The notes under the pieces were generated by a model, which saw nothing but the letters and a program-made list of their open reading frames with translations, did no database searches and was not told the origin of the DNA. A DNA stretch of 64,000 nucleotides, from contig NZ_CANKZF010000001.1 of the NCBI RefSeq assembly GCF_947488515.1, forward strand, positions 310,001-374,000, read 5' to 3'. Position numbers and translations under genes: made by a program. Below, one piece after another: positions 8,285 to 16,069 of this stretch (the stretch's first letter is position 1; every line of letters starts with the position of its first letter). Source of the DNA: an uncultured Nocardioides sp. Lineage in GTDB: Bacteria; Actinomycetota; Actinomycetes; Propionibacteriales; Nocardioidaceae.

Positions 8285-8761
8285 TCAGACCGAGGAGGCG
8301 GCGGCGTCGGCCGCGTCGACAGCGGCCAGCATGGCCTGGACGGGGATGCGGCCGCTGGCGACCAGCTGCCCGCCGCCCTGGCGAACCGCCCGGGCGAAGG
8401 GAGCGGCCCAGACGTTCTCGTAGACGAGGATGCCCGCGGAGCTGCCCGCTTCGAGCGCGGTGCCGGCCTCGTCCAGGTCGTCCCCGTCGAGAAGTCCCGA
8501 CGAGGCGCCCTCGAAGACCGTCAGGTCCAGCTCCCCGTCTCCGTCGACGTCGCTGATGTCGATCGCGTGGATGGACCCGTCCGAGTCCTTGGTGACGAAG
8601 GCGAGGTCCAGGATGCGGATCAGCCCGCGTTCGACGAGGTCGAGCAGGATCGGGAAGCCCTCCCCCGTCATCCTGCTGCCCGGGAACTCGACCACGATGT
8701 AGTCGATCGGACCCATCAGATCGAGGTCGTCGCCGGTCTCCTGGTCGAGGTCGTTGGACAT
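8285..8761 (-). CDS. DUF6325-family protein
   Basis: The 158-residue, strongly acidic protein has the family start MGPIDYIVVEFPGSRMTGE and the stretch LVERGLIRILDLAFVTKDSDGS. The C-terminal half includes VYENVWAAPFARAVRQGGGQLVASGRIP. The function is unknown; the fold resembles DUF1269, represented at 6410-6937. GGAGGAGAGC precedes ATG 8761. A palindromic box with a TAGGCT -10 lies upstream on the same strand. Confidence 0.75.
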   Translation of the reverse strand: MSNDLDQETGDDLDLMGPIDYIVVEFPGSRMTGEGFPILLDLVERGLIRILDLAFVTKDSDGSIHAIDISDVDGDGELDLTVFEGASSGLLDGDDLDEAGTALEAGSSAGILVYENVWAAPFARAVRQGGGQLVASGRIPVQAMLAAVDAADAAASSV

Positions 8762-8825
8762 GCTCTCCTCCTGCGGCTCGTTGGGACGCGACCCGGTGTG
8801 GTCACCCGGCCAGTCGTCCTCTCGG

Positions 8826-8871
8826 AGCCTAGGGAGCGCGCGCGCCGCGCCGCTTCACCCGCAGCGGATGA
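8826..8871 (-). promoter_or_regulatory. 17-bp palindromic activator box (copy 5) with -10 TAGGCT
   Basis: Read on the minus strand, TCATCC-GCTGC-GGGTGA (8871-8855) is followed after exactly 23 nt by TAGGCT (8831-8826). On the plus strand the box is an exact TCACCC-N5-GGATGA. The DUF6325 start lies 93 nt from the box. Confidence 0.7.
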
Positions 8872-8891
8872 GCCCCGGCGCCCGGTCCCCG

Positions 8892-9662
8892 TCAGGGCAG
8901 GGTGGCCGACGATCCGACGTCCAGCACGAGTGGACGGCAGGACGGCGCCTCGTGGGCCAGGGCCTCCTCGAACCGCGGGCCGGCGAGGTCCATCCAGCCG
9001 CGCGGGAACCGTCCGGCCACCGGGACGTGCAGGGTCTGCCAGTGCACCGGCACCGCAGCGCGCGCGGACACGAGCCGGCACGCGGTCGCCGCCTGCTTCG
9101 GCCCCATGTGCCCCGGGGAGAGGCGCGGCCCCCACCCCCCGACCGGGACGACGGCCACGTCGACCGGGGAGCCGGCCAGCGCCGGGTGGCTCTCCATCTC
9201 CGGGTAGAGGTCGGTGTCACCCGCGAGCCAGACGACTCCCGACGGGCCACGGACGAGGTGCCCGTTCGCCGCGTTGGGTCGGTGCGGCATCGGTCGGGAG
9301 TGGTGCACGGCCGGGACCAGCCGCACCGCCACGTCGCCCGCGGCGCCGACGGGCACCCACTCCCCCTCGCCCACCCCGCGCCCCATGAGGCCCTTCTTCG
9401 CCACCCAGACGGCGTTCTCCGGTGCCGTGAGCACCGGCACGCCGCCGAGCATCCTCAAGGACCCGACCTCGGCGTGGTCGTGGTGGAGGTGGGAGAGCAG
9501 GACGGCGTCCGCGCCGGACCAGGCCTCGCCCTCCGGGGTGGCGCCGCCGCGGCGTCTCAGGATGCCGTTGTGCCGCCGAAGCAGGGGGTCGGACACGACC
9601 CGGACACCATCCATGTCGACCACCACGGTGGCGTGCCCGAGCCAGGTGACGGTGATGGTCAC
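8892..9662 (-). CDS. MBL-fold metal-dependent hydrolase (UlaG/YycJ-like)
   Basis: The 256-residue protein starts with TWLGHATVVVDMDGVRVVSDP, the usual N-terminus of UlaG-like metallo-beta-lactamase-fold hydrolases. It has the metal-binding motif SHLHHDHAE (~57-65), VPAVHHSRPMP, WLAGDTDLYPEM with its Asp, and a late histidine in VPVHWQTLH. This supports a dinuclear metal hydrolase; the substrate is unknown. It starts with GTG at 9662. The start overlaps the edge of a strong hairpin at 9664-9690 that separates it from the upstream membrane-protein gene. Confidence 0.85.
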   Translation of the reverse strand: MTITVTWLGHATVVVDMDGVRVVSDPLLRRHNGILRRRGGATPEGEAWSGADAVLLSHLHHDHAEVGSLRMLGGVPVLTAPENAVWVAKKGLMGRGVGEGEWVPVGAAGDVAVRLVPAVHHSRPMPHRPNAANGHLVRGPSGVVWLAGDTDLYPEMESHPALAGSPVDVAVVPVGGWGPRLSPGHMGPKQAATACRLVSARAAVPVHWQTLHVPVAGRFPRGWMDLAGPRFEEALAHEAPSCRPLVLDVGSSATLP

Positions 9663-9663
9663 G

Positions 9664-9690
9664 CCGGCCTCGCGGGAGGAGCGAGGCCGG
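9664..9690 (-). terminator. Hairpin between two same-strand genes (terminator or attenuator)
   Basis: CCGGCCTCGC (9664-9673) and GCGAGGCCGG (9681-9690) pair perfectly over 10 bp around a 7-nt loop. The hairpin lies right after the stop region of the gene at 9717-10163 and touches the GTG start of the MBL gene. It could therefore reduce read-through or mask the binding site of the MBL gene. Confidence 0.5.
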
Positions 9691-9716
9691 TCACGACAGG
9701 AACCCAGGACGCGGCG

Positions 9717-10163
9717 TCACCAGGACGACTCCCCCGTGCGCTTGCGTGCCGCGCGTGCCAGGACGAGCGAGAGCCGCATCGCCGTCCGCGCGTCCCGCAG
9801 CGAGCGACGTACGGCGGGGGACGTGAGGGTCAGCGCCAGCACGATGACCAGCCCGGCGGGGGCCCAGACGGCGACGAGGCCCGCCGCGCCGACGGTCGCG
9901 AGGGTCGTCAGCGCGGACACGTCGACCACGACCCGCACCCGCGCGAGGTCGACCTTGCCCAGGCACGCGACGAAGAGCAGCACGGAGATCGCCACGCTGG
10001 CGAGCACGACCGCGCTCGGGACGACCCATCCCCACTGCACGACGGCCAGCAGTAGACCGACGGAGCTGCACCAGTGCAGGCACCGCCACCACGCCCTGTC
10101 CCGGCCCCGGTCGATGACGCCTTGCCGGTCCTCGAGCCACAGCTCGTGCGTCGTCCTGGCCAT
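9717..10163 (-). CDS. Small integral membrane protein of unknown function
   Basis: The 148-residue protein has a charged N-terminus, four hydrophobic segments at about 30-50, 52-70, 82-100 and 101-115, and a strongly basic C-terminus. I do not recognise the family. ATG 10163 is preceded by GAGAGGAGAGG. It starts 12 bp after the cardiolipin synthase stop, so the two genes are very probably co-transcribed and the protein may act at the membrane with Cls. Confidence 0.65.
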   Translation of the reverse strand: MARTTHELWLEDRQGVIDRGRDRAWWRCLHWCSSVGLLLAVVQWGWVVPSAVVLASVAISVLLFVACLGKVDLARVRVVVDVSALTTLATVGAAGLVAVWAPAGLVIVLALTLTSPAVRRSLRDARTAMRLSLVLARAARKRTGESSW

Positions 10164-10175
10164 CGTCCTCTCCTC

Positions 10176-11627
10176 TCACTGGAGCGCGGCCGTGAGCCGC
10201 ATCGTGTTGTCGAGGTACCGCTGCCAGGCCGAGCGCTGCTGCCACTCCTCGAGGGTCAGCTCGCGCGACAGCGCGCGGTAGTCGTCCTCGACCTTGCGGA
10301 ACCGAGCGACGATGTCCGCGCCGGTGAGCATCATCGACACCTCGTGGTTGAGCGCGAACGAGCGCAGGTCCATGTTGCTGGAGCCGATGACGGCGACGTC
10401 GTCGTCGATGGAGAAGTGCTTGGAGTGGAGCACGGCCGGGGCGGGGTAGAGGTGGATGCGCACGCCCGCCTCGAGCAGCGCCTGGTAGTAGGAGCACTGT
10501 GCGTGGTACACCATGAACTGGTCGCCCTCCTCGCTCACGAAGAGCTCCACTTCCACGCCTCGTCGGGCCGCCGTCGTCACCGCGTACAGCAGCGGCTCGT
10601 CCGGGACGAAGTAGGGACTCGTCAACGAGACGCGCGACTGCGCGGAGTAGATCAGGGCGGTGAAGAGCCGCAGGTTGTTCTCCGTGACGTAGCCCGGACC
10701 GCTGGGCAGCACCTGTGCCGTCACCCCGCCCGGGTGGGTCTGCGGCTTCGACGCCACGACCTGCTCGGCCAGGCGCTCGTGGGTCTCGGTGAACCAGTCC
10801 TTGGCGAACACGGCGCGCAGGGCACTCACCGTCGGCCCGTCGATGCGGGCGACGAGCTCGACCCACTCGCGTCCCGCGGCGTGGTTCTTCGGCTTGTTGT
10901 AGCCCGGCTCGATGAGGTTCTGCGACCCCATGAAGGCCACCGTGCCGTCGACCACCAGGATCTTGCGGTGGTTGCGCAGGTCAGGGCGCCGGAACTCCCC
11001 CTTGAGCAGGCGCAGCGGGAGCATCGGACGCCACTCGATGTCTGATGCGTCCAGTCGCTTCGCGAACTCGTCGTAGCCCGGGATGCCCCTGGACCCCAGG
11101 TGGTCGACAAGCAGCCGCACCTGGACGCCGCGGGCGGTGGCCGCGACCAGCGCCTCGAAGAAGGGGCCGGTCACGTCGTCCCAGGCCGTGATGTAGAACT
11201 CGACCTCGACCGTCGACCGGGCTGCGGCGACCTCGGCGGTCATCGCCGCGATGGAGTCGTGGTAGCCGGGGATCAGGTCGATCTTGTTGCCGCCCTGGAG
11301 GGGCAGCGCGCCGAGGTTGTAGTTGAGGGTCGCCATCGACGGGAGGTACGCCGGCTCGGAGACGGTCGTCGCGGGCAGGACCTCCGTCGCGGCACGGATG
11401 GCCGCGTCGGCCTCGCGCTGCCGCGCCAGCCTGCCCCTTCCCAGGTTGGTGCGACCCAGGACCAGGAAGACGAAGAAGCCCGCCAAAGGCACGATCAGGA
11501 TCAGGATCAGCCACGCCATGGCCGACGAGGGCTTCCTGTTGCTCGGCAGCACCCCGAGGGCCAGGAACTTGATCACGTAGTCGACGACCACGAGGGCGGC
11601 TCCCAGGACCACCATGACGTCGGCCAT
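10176..11627 (-). CDS. cls: Cardiolipin synthase (phospholipase D family)
   Basis: At 483 residues it has the standard bacterial Cls size. Two N-terminal membrane segments (about 1-22 and 33-55) are followed by the two HKD catalytic motifs, NHRKILVVDGTVAF and LHSKHFSIDDDVAVIGSSN. The enzyme joins two phosphatidylglycerols (or phosphatidylglycerol plus a CDP-DAG-derived lipid) into cardiolipin at the inner membrane. ATG 11627 (MADVMVVLG) is chosen because the membrane anchor begins there; longer upstream versions add a non-hydrophobic tail. The start overlaps the stop of a 17-codon leader ORF (TGATG). Confidence 0.9.
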   Translation of the reverse strand: MADVMVVLGAALVVVDYVIKFLALGVLPSNRKPSSAMAWLILILIVPLAGFFVFLVLGRTNLGRGRLARQREADAAIRAATEVLPATTVSEPAYLPSMATLNYNLGALPLQGGNKIDLIPGYHDSIAAMTAEVAAARSTVEVEFYITAWDDVTGPFFEALVAATARGVQVRLLVDHLGSRGIPGYDEFAKRLDASDIEWRPMLPLRLLKGEFRRPDLRNHRKILVVDGTVAFMGSQNLIEPGYNKPKNHAAGREWVELVARIDGPTVSALRAVFAKDWFTETHERLAEQVVASKPQTHPGGVTAQVLPSGPGYVTENNLRLFTALIYSAQSRVSLTSPYFVPDEPLLYAVTTAARRGVEVELFVSEEGDQFMVYHAQCSYYQALLEAGVRIHLYPAPAVLHSKHFSIDDDVAVIGSSNMDLRSFALNHEVSMMLTGADIVARFRKVEDDYRALSRELTLEEWQQRSAWQRYLDNTMRLTAALQ

Positions 11628-11680
11628 CACCGCGCTCGCCCGCTCCGGTGGTGTCGGATCATCTGCACCCACCTCGCCAT
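11627..11680 (-). CDS. Putative 17-residue leader peptide coupled to cls
   Basis: ATG 11680 encodes MARWVQMIRHHRSGRAR. It ends at a TGA (11629-11627) whose A is the first base of the cls ATG, giving a TGATG overlap. The start lies 87 nt from the palindromic box at 11768-11784, in the range seen for other boxed genes. The ribosome binding site is weak (GACGGG). Two other box transcripts begin with comparable mini-ORFs, which is the main support. Function is inferred only. Confidence 0.35.
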   Translation of the reverse strand: MARWVQMIRHHRSGRAR

Positions 11681-11739
11681 CGAGCCCGTCGGGACGACCG
11701 ACGCGCGGTGTGGCACACCGTCCGCACGGCCTCCGGTCG

Positions 11740-11784
11740 AGTCTCGGACTCGACGGGCCCGGGCGTATCACCCCCCGCGAGTGA
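11740..11784 (-). promoter_or_regulatory. 17-bp palindromic activator box (copy 6), facing cls
   Basis: On the minus strand TCACTC-GCGGG-GGGTGA (11784-11768) has one mismatch to the consensus. GAGACT (11745-11740) lies 22 nt downstream as a -10-like hexamer. The box belongs to a divergent pair with copy 7. Confidence 0.55.
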
Positions 11785-11808
11785 GCCGCGCGTACCCGTC
11801 TCCGCGCC

Positions 11809-11825
11809 TCACCCACGCCGGATGA
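11809..11825 (+). promoter_or_regulatory. 17-bp palindromic activator box (copy 7), facing the YihY-holin gene
   Basis: TCACCC-ACGCC-GGATGA is an exact match. GAGCAT (11848-11853) lies 22 nt downstream. The preferred gene start at 11912 is 86 nt away. The ATG at 11822 lies inside the box, so it is an unlikely start. Confidence 0.65.
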
Positions 11826-11911
11826 CGACAGCGGCACCGACGCGACCGAGCATGACGTGGTCAGGACCCGCGCGGAGGCGGGTCGAGGAGGCGACGAGCA
11901 GGGGTGAGCTG

Positions 11912-13213
11912 ATGCGCCTGCTCCCGGAGGAGCGCTCGGACGAGGTCAGCGCCCTGTCGCGCCGGGTCGCCGCGTCGTTCCTCGGCCAGTCCGTGCGGCG
12001 CTTCGCCCTCATGGAGGGGTTCGACCGCTGCATCGTGCTCTCGTCCCAGGCACTGACCGCGCTGATCCCGCTCTTCATCGTCGTGGCCAGCGCCGCTCCG
12101 GCCGGGCAGGAGGACGTGATCGCTCGGTCCATCATCCGGAGGTTCAACCTGTCGGGCGACTCCGCCGACGCCGTGGAGCAGCTGTTCCTCGCCCCCGCTG
12201 GGGCGTCGAGCAGCGTGTCGTTGTTCAGCGCGCTGCTGCTGATCTACTCCGCGATGGCGTTCAGCCGCCGGCTCCAGTCGATGTACCGCGCCGCGTGGGG
12301 ACGGACCAAGGCCGGCATGCGGAGCACGATGTACGCCGGGCTCGGGCTGGTCGCCTTCACCGTGATGGCCGGCCTGTCCTACCTGGTGCGCGAGCTGGCC
12401 AGCCGGTTCCCGCTCGAGTGGCTCTGGACGATCCCGCTCCAGTTCGGTGTCGGCCTCGTGCTGTGGACGTGCATCCCCTACCTCCTGCTCGAGCGGCAGG
12501 TGCACTGGCGTCGTCTGCTCGCCACCGGGGGCGCCTCCGCGGTGTTCATGACCGTCCTCGCCATCGGCACACCCATCTACATGCCGGGGATGATGGATCG
12601 TGCCACCGCCGACTTCGGCCTGTTCGGGGTCACGATCACGCTGCTCGGGTGGCTCCTGGCGGCGGCCGGCATCGTCATCGCCTCCGCCGTCATGGGAGTC
12701 CAGTTCGACTCCTCCGACGCCCGATGGCTCGTCCAGCTCAGGCACCAGTTCGCGCTCACCGACCCGGCGGCCGGCGAACCGGTGGAGACGGAGCCCCACG
12801 TGGTCGAGGTCGCCGACTCCGGCCTCACGAGCGGCGACCTGCTGGCCATCGTCCACGTCCTGGTGAACTGGTCGATCATGGCCGCGGCGGTGTGGGTCGC
12901 GACGGCACTCGTCCCGGGCATCACGGTCAACGGCGGGCTCGGGACCTACCTCGCCGTGTCCGTGCTCTTCGGACTGGTCAACGCGATGGTCGGCCCCGTG
13001 CTGCAGTGGCTGGCCGGCTCCCAGTCGTGGCTCCGGATGGGCGCGTCCGCGCTCCTCGTCAACGGCGCCCTCTTCGCCGTCACAGCGGGCCTGAGCCCGA
13101 ACCTGGACGTCGCCGGTGCGGGCAGTGCACTGCTGGGCGCCGTGGTGGTCGCGGTGACCGGGACCCTGCTGGAGCTGGTGATCAGGCCGTCCGAGCCGAG
13201 CAGCAACCCGTGA
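11912..13213 (+). CDS. YihY/BrkB-family membrane protein fused to a holin-IV/YvlD-like domain
   Basis: The N-terminal ~290 residues form a YihY/BrkB-type domain with six hydrophobic segments (for example IVLSSQALTALIPLFIVVAS and FSALLLIYSAMAFSRRLQS). The C-terminal ~115 residues (from HVLVNWSIMAAAVWVATALVPGITVNGG) have four more helices and look like the phage-holin-4_2/YvlD family. The fusion therefore joins two membrane domains of poorly known function. ATG 11912 is chosen because AGGGGTGAG lies just before it and because it keeps the usual spacing from the box at 11809. Starts at 11822 or 11852 would overlap the promoter elements. Confidence 0.75.
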   Translation: MRLLPEERSDEVSALSRRVAASFLGQSVRRFALMEGFDRCIVLSSQALTALIPLFIVVASAAPAGQEDVIARSIIRRFNLSGDSADAVEQLFLAPAGASSSVSLFSALLLIYSAMAFSRRLQSMYRAAWGRTKAGMRSTMYAGLGLVAFTVMAGLSYLVRELASRFPLEWLWTIPLQFGVGLVLWTCIPYLLLERQVHWRRLLATGGASAVFMTVLAIGTPIYMPGMMDRATADFGLFGVTITLLGWLLAAAGIVIASAVMGVQFDSSDARWLVQLRHQFALTDPAAGEPVETEPHVVEVADSGLTSGDLLAIVHVLVNWSIMAAAVWVATALVPGITVNGGLGTYLAVSVLFGLVNAMVGPVLQWLAGSQSWLRMGASALLVNGALFAVTAGLSPNLDVAGAGSALLGAVVVAVTGTLLELVIRPSEPSSNP

Positions 13214-13258
13214 TCCAGGCGCTCACGCCTGCGTGCCTGGGCGCACCGCGGACGGGCG

Positions 13259-13275
13259 TCACCCGCAAAGGGTGA
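13259..13275 (+). promoter_or_regulatory. 17-bp palindromic activator box (copy 8)
   Basis: TCACCC-GCAAA-GGGTGA is an exact match. CACGGT (13299-13304) lies 23 nt downstream as a -10-like hexamer. The box ends 79 nt before the small ACT-like gene at 13355. Confidence 0.65.
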
Positions 13276-13354
13276 CGCGATCCCGCACCCCCGTGGCGCA
13301 CGGTTGGAGCACCCCCGGAACCCCCGGCAACCCCGTCGACGAATCGAGGACTCC

Positions 13355-13564
13355 ATGTCGAGATCGGCCTACGAGATCCGCGCCGTGGGCGACGTGCCCT
13401 CCGAGCTGCTGGACGACTTCGAGGGCGCGACCGTCTCGATCGACCCCGGCGGGTTCACGATCCACGTCGTGCTCGGCGACGACGCCGAGCTCCACGGGCT
13501 CCTGGCGGCGCTCAGCCGCGAGGGCTTCGCGCTCGTCGACGTACGCCGCGAACCGGACGTCTAG
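13355..13564 (+). CDS. 69-residue ACT-like small protein
   Basis: The protein has the pattern YEIRAVGDVPSELLDDFEG, a middle strand IHVVLGD, the helix AELHGLLAALSREG and a final strand FALVDVRREP. This beta-alpha-beta-beta-alpha-beta order looks ACT-like and matches each half of the tandem protein at 17485-17988 (shared Y-[ED]-[IV], EL-x(3)-L and a closing V-[DH]-R). Small ligand binding is therefore possible but not shown. ATG 13355 has GAGG 5 nt upstream. It has its own exact copy of the palindromic box. Confidence 0.7.
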   Translation: MSRSAYEIRAVGDVPSELLDDFEGATVSIDPGGFTIHVVLGDDAELHGLLAALSREGFALVDVRREPDV

Positions 13565-13582
13565 CCCCGGAACCGCCGCCGC

Positions 13583-13610
13583 ACCCGGGGGTCCCGGGAC
13601 GGTCCCGGGT
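13583..13610 (+). terminator. GC-rich hairpin cluster after the ACT-like gene
   Basis: ACCCGGG (13583-13589) can pair with CCCGGGT (13604-13610), and an inner GTCCCGGGAC (13591-13600) is itself a palindrome. It lies 19 bp after the stop codon. There is no T-tract. Confidence 0.4.
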
Positions 13611-13638
13611 CCAGACGTTGACCCGACGATGGCCGTAT

Positions 13639-13657
13639 GGTCAAGATCAGGTCAAGA
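13639..13657 (+). promoter_or_regulatory. Direct repeat GGTCAAGA x2, one helical turn apart
   Basis: GGTCAAGA occurs at 13639-13646 and 13650-13657, 11 bp apart, about 44 nt upstream of the LuxR start at 13701. This regulator gene lacks the palindromic box of its neighbours, so the repeat is a candidate operator for a different control signal. Confidence 0.35.
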
Positions 13658-13700
13658 GCAGCTCGGGGGAGACGGGCAGGGCGGGATGGGAGGCTGACCG

Positions 13701-15962
13701 ATGAGCGCGTTCGGGTCGGAGCCGCCTGTCCGTGGCGCCGTCCTCGTGCCGTCCATGGACCACCTGTCGGACGTGAAGCTCCATCCGCCGTCCCGTCGCG
13801 CGAGCTGGGTCGACCGACCGCGCCTGATGGATGCCATGGCCCAGGCGGTCCGCCGTCCGGTCACCCTCGTGGCTGCTCCGGCCGGCTACGGCAAGACCAC
13901 CGTCGTGGCACAGGCGCTGCAGGGCGAGGAGTGTCCCGACGCCGCGTGGGTCTCCCTCGACGCCGGCGACAACGACCCGGTGCGGCTGTGGAGCCACGTG
14001 GCCGCGGCCATCGAACGGGCGGGGTGCGTGCTGCCGCTCGTCGAACCCTCGCGGGTGTTCGGCAGACGCCTGCAGGCGCCGCCGACCTTGCTGGCGACGA
14101 TCATGGCAGCGCTGGCGGCCATGCCGGACGACCTGGTGCTCGTCCTCGACGACTTCCACTTCGTCCAGCTGACCGCACGCCACGAGGAGGTCGAGCTCCT
14201 CGTCCAGAGCCTGCCGGAGAAGGCGCACGTGGTGATCATCACCCGGTCCGACCCCGGCCTCCGGTTGGGGCGGCTGCGCGTGTCACACGACCTGGCCGAG
14301 CTCCGGGCCGAGGACCTGGCCTTCACGCCGGAGGAGGCGGGCGAGATGGTCACCCGCACGGGCGTCGCCCTCTCGGACGACACCCTCGCCGAGCTGGTCG
14401 AACGGACCGAGGGCTGGCCCGCGGCGCTCTACCTCGCCGCGCTCTCCCTCGCCGACCGACCGGACCCCGACGACTTCGTGCACCGATTCAGCGGGAGCAA
14501 CCGGTTCATCGGGGACTACCTCACCGAGGAGGTTCTCAGCCGGCATCCGGAGAGGCTGCGGGACTTCATCCTCGACGTCTCGGTGCTGGACCGGTTCTCG
14601 GCCGGCCTGTGCGACCACCTGCTCGGGCGCAGCGACAGTGCGACGATCCTCAACGACCTCGAACGCGCCAACCTGTTCCTGGTGCCGCTCGACGGCGATC
14701 GCACGTGGTTCCGTTTCCACCAGCTCTTCGCCGCCGTCGCCCGCAGCGAGCTGGAGCTGTCGCGCCCCCAGCGCATCGAGGAGCTCCACGCCCGGGCCGC
14801 TGAGTGGTACTCCGTCCACGGTCTCGTCCCGGAAGCGATCTCGCACTGGCTCGCGGCAGGAAGGACACCGGACGCATCCGAGCTCGTCCAGGCCAACTGG
14901 CTGCGGTTCGTGGACGCCGGTCAGGCCGCCACCGTCGAGGGGTGGCTCCACCTCCTGGGTCCCGGCGACGGCGCTCCCCCGGCCCACGTGACGGCCGCCT
15001 GGATGGCCGGCCTGGCCGGTGACGAGCAGGCGCTGGGGCGCCACCTCCACGCGCTCGAGGGCATGGACGACTACGGCCCGCTGCCGGACGGCTCCCGGTC
15101 GGTCGAGTCCGCCACGTCCCAGATGCGCGCCATCTTCGGCTTCGGCGGACCCGTCGACATGATGGCCGCGTCGCGGCGCGCCGCCGAGCTCGAGACGGAC
15201 GGCCGGTCTGCCCAGTTCGGCATCGCCCAGGCAGCGCTCGGTCATGCCCACTACCTGCAGGGCGAGCTCGACCAGGCTCTCCCCCACCTGCGGGCGGCCA
15301 CCCGGGCCGACGGCGCGCCCGGGATGATCCGCGTCCTGGCCCTGACCCTCGAGTGCTTCGTGGAGAGCGAGCGGGGCAACGCCACGCACGCCCGCGAGTG
15401 CGCGGAGCTGGCCATGGACGTGGTCGACGGCCGGGGACTCGGAGCGACGCCACAGGCCTCGTTGGCCTACGTCGCCCTGGCCCTGGCGCAGGCCGACGCG
15501 GGCAAGTCCGACGACGCCATGCGCACCCTGGAGCTCGGTCTCTCGACGCGCCGGCTCGACAACGCACAGGCGGAGTGGGGACCCATCCACCACCTCCTCG
15601 TGAGCGCGCGGATCGCCGCCCGCCTGGGACATGCCGCTCTCGCCCGGGACCTGTTGGCGGAGCTCACCCAGCGCATGGGCCGCTTCAGCGACGGGATGAC
15701 GGCGATGCGCGCGCGAGCGGACGCGGTCAGGAAGCTCGTCAACGACCTCGACGCCCTGGAGGTGCTCGGCGAGCCGCTCACCGAGCGCGAGATCGACGTC
15801 CTCCGCATGATGCAGGGCTCACTGAGCCTCCACGAGATCTCGGTCGAGCTGTACCTGTCGGCCAACACGGTCAAGTCGCACGCCCGGGCCGCCTATCGCA
15901 AGCTCGGCGCCCACTCGCGGGCCGATGCCGTGCGGCTCGCGCGCCGGCAGTCCCTCATCTAG
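13701..15962 (+). CDS. LuxR-family ATP-dependent regulator (MalT/LAL type)
   Basis: The 753-residue protein has an N-terminal Walker A, APAGYGKTT (~57-65), a Walker B-like LVLVLDDFH (~145-153), a long alpha-helical TPR-like middle, and a C-terminal LuxR helix-turn-helix. The last region reads LTEREIDVLRMMQGSLSLHEIS then LYLSANTVKSHARAAYRKLG. LAL regulators activate transcription when ATP and an inducer are bound. GGGAGG is well spaced from ATG 13701. It lies in the middle of the boxed gene island, and it or the next LuxR gene is the natural candidate to read the palindromic box. Confidence 0.9.
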   Translation: MSAFGSEPPVRGAVLVPSMDHLSDVKLHPPSRRASWVDRPRLMDAMAQAVRRPVTLVAAPAGYGKTTVVAQALQGEECPDAAWVSLDAGDNDPVRLWSHVAAAIERAGCVLPLVEPSRVFGRRLQAPPTLLATIMAALAAMPDDLVLVLDDFHFVQLTARHEEVELLVQSLPEKAHVVIITRSDPGLRLGRLRVSHDLAELRAEDLAFTPEEAGEMVTRTGVALSDDTLAELVERTEGWPAALYLAALSLADRPDPDDFVHRFSGSNRFIGDYLTEEVLSRHPERLRDFILDVSVLDRFSAGLCDHLLGRSDSATILNDLERANLFLVPLDGDRTWFRFHQLFAAVARSELELSRPQRIEELHARAAEWYSVHGLVPEAISHWLAAGRTPDASELVQANWLRFVDAGQAATVEGWLHLLGPGDGAPPAHVTAAWMAGLAGDEQALGRHLHALEGMDDYGPLPDGSRSVESATSQMRAIFGFGGPVDMMAASRRAAELETDGRSAQFGIAQAALGHAHYLQGELDQALPHLRAATRADGAPGMIRVLALTLECFVESERGNATHARECAELAMDVVDGRGLGATPQASLAYVALALAQADAGKSDDAMRTLELGLSTRRLDNAQAEWGPIHHLLVSARIAARLGHAALARDLLAELTQRMGRFSDGMTAMRARADAVRKLVNDLDALEVLGEPLTEREIDVLRMMQGSLSLHEISVELYLSANTVKSHARAAYRKLGAHSRADAVRLARRQSLI

Positions 15963-15973
15963 TCCACTCGGCC

Positions 15974-15985
15974 TCACCCGGGTGA
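15974..15985 (+). promoter_or_regulatory. Perfect palindrome TCACCCGGGTGA (box half-sites without spacer)
   Basis: The two half-sites of the regulon box are fused with no spacer, giving a perfect 12-bp palindrome 12 bp after the first LuxR stop and 84 nt before the second LuxR start. No -10 hexamer is found at the usual 22-23 nt, so any role here (for example autoregulation) would differ from that at the other sites. Confidence 0.4.
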
Positions 15986-16009
15986 GATCTTGGCCCGGGT
16001 GTTCCCGCC

Positions 16010-16035
16010 TCACCCCGTTGGGTGGCTAATTGACA
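16010..16035 (+). promoter_or_regulatory. Degenerate box plus TTGACA upstream of the second LuxR gene
   Basis: TCACCC-N4-GGGTGG (16010-16025) is followed by a perfect -35 hexamer, TTGACA (16030-16035). No convincing -10 follows; cGACCT at about 16052-16057 is the nearest. The arrangement would suit repression or autoregulation of the LuxR gene at 16070. Confidence 0.35.
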
Positions 16036-16069
16036 GGTGCCCGCTCGTCGCCGACCTGGGAGCCCCGAC

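Noticed and set aside
9691..10866. A long minus-strand frame overlapping cls and the small membrane protein
   Set aside because: Composition is Arg/Gly/Pro-rich, and the real genes lie in the other frame with catalytic motifs.
11648..11911. N-terminal extensions of the YihY-holin protein
   Set aside because: They would run through both palindromic boxes and -10 elements and are rich in Arg and Pro with no binding site.
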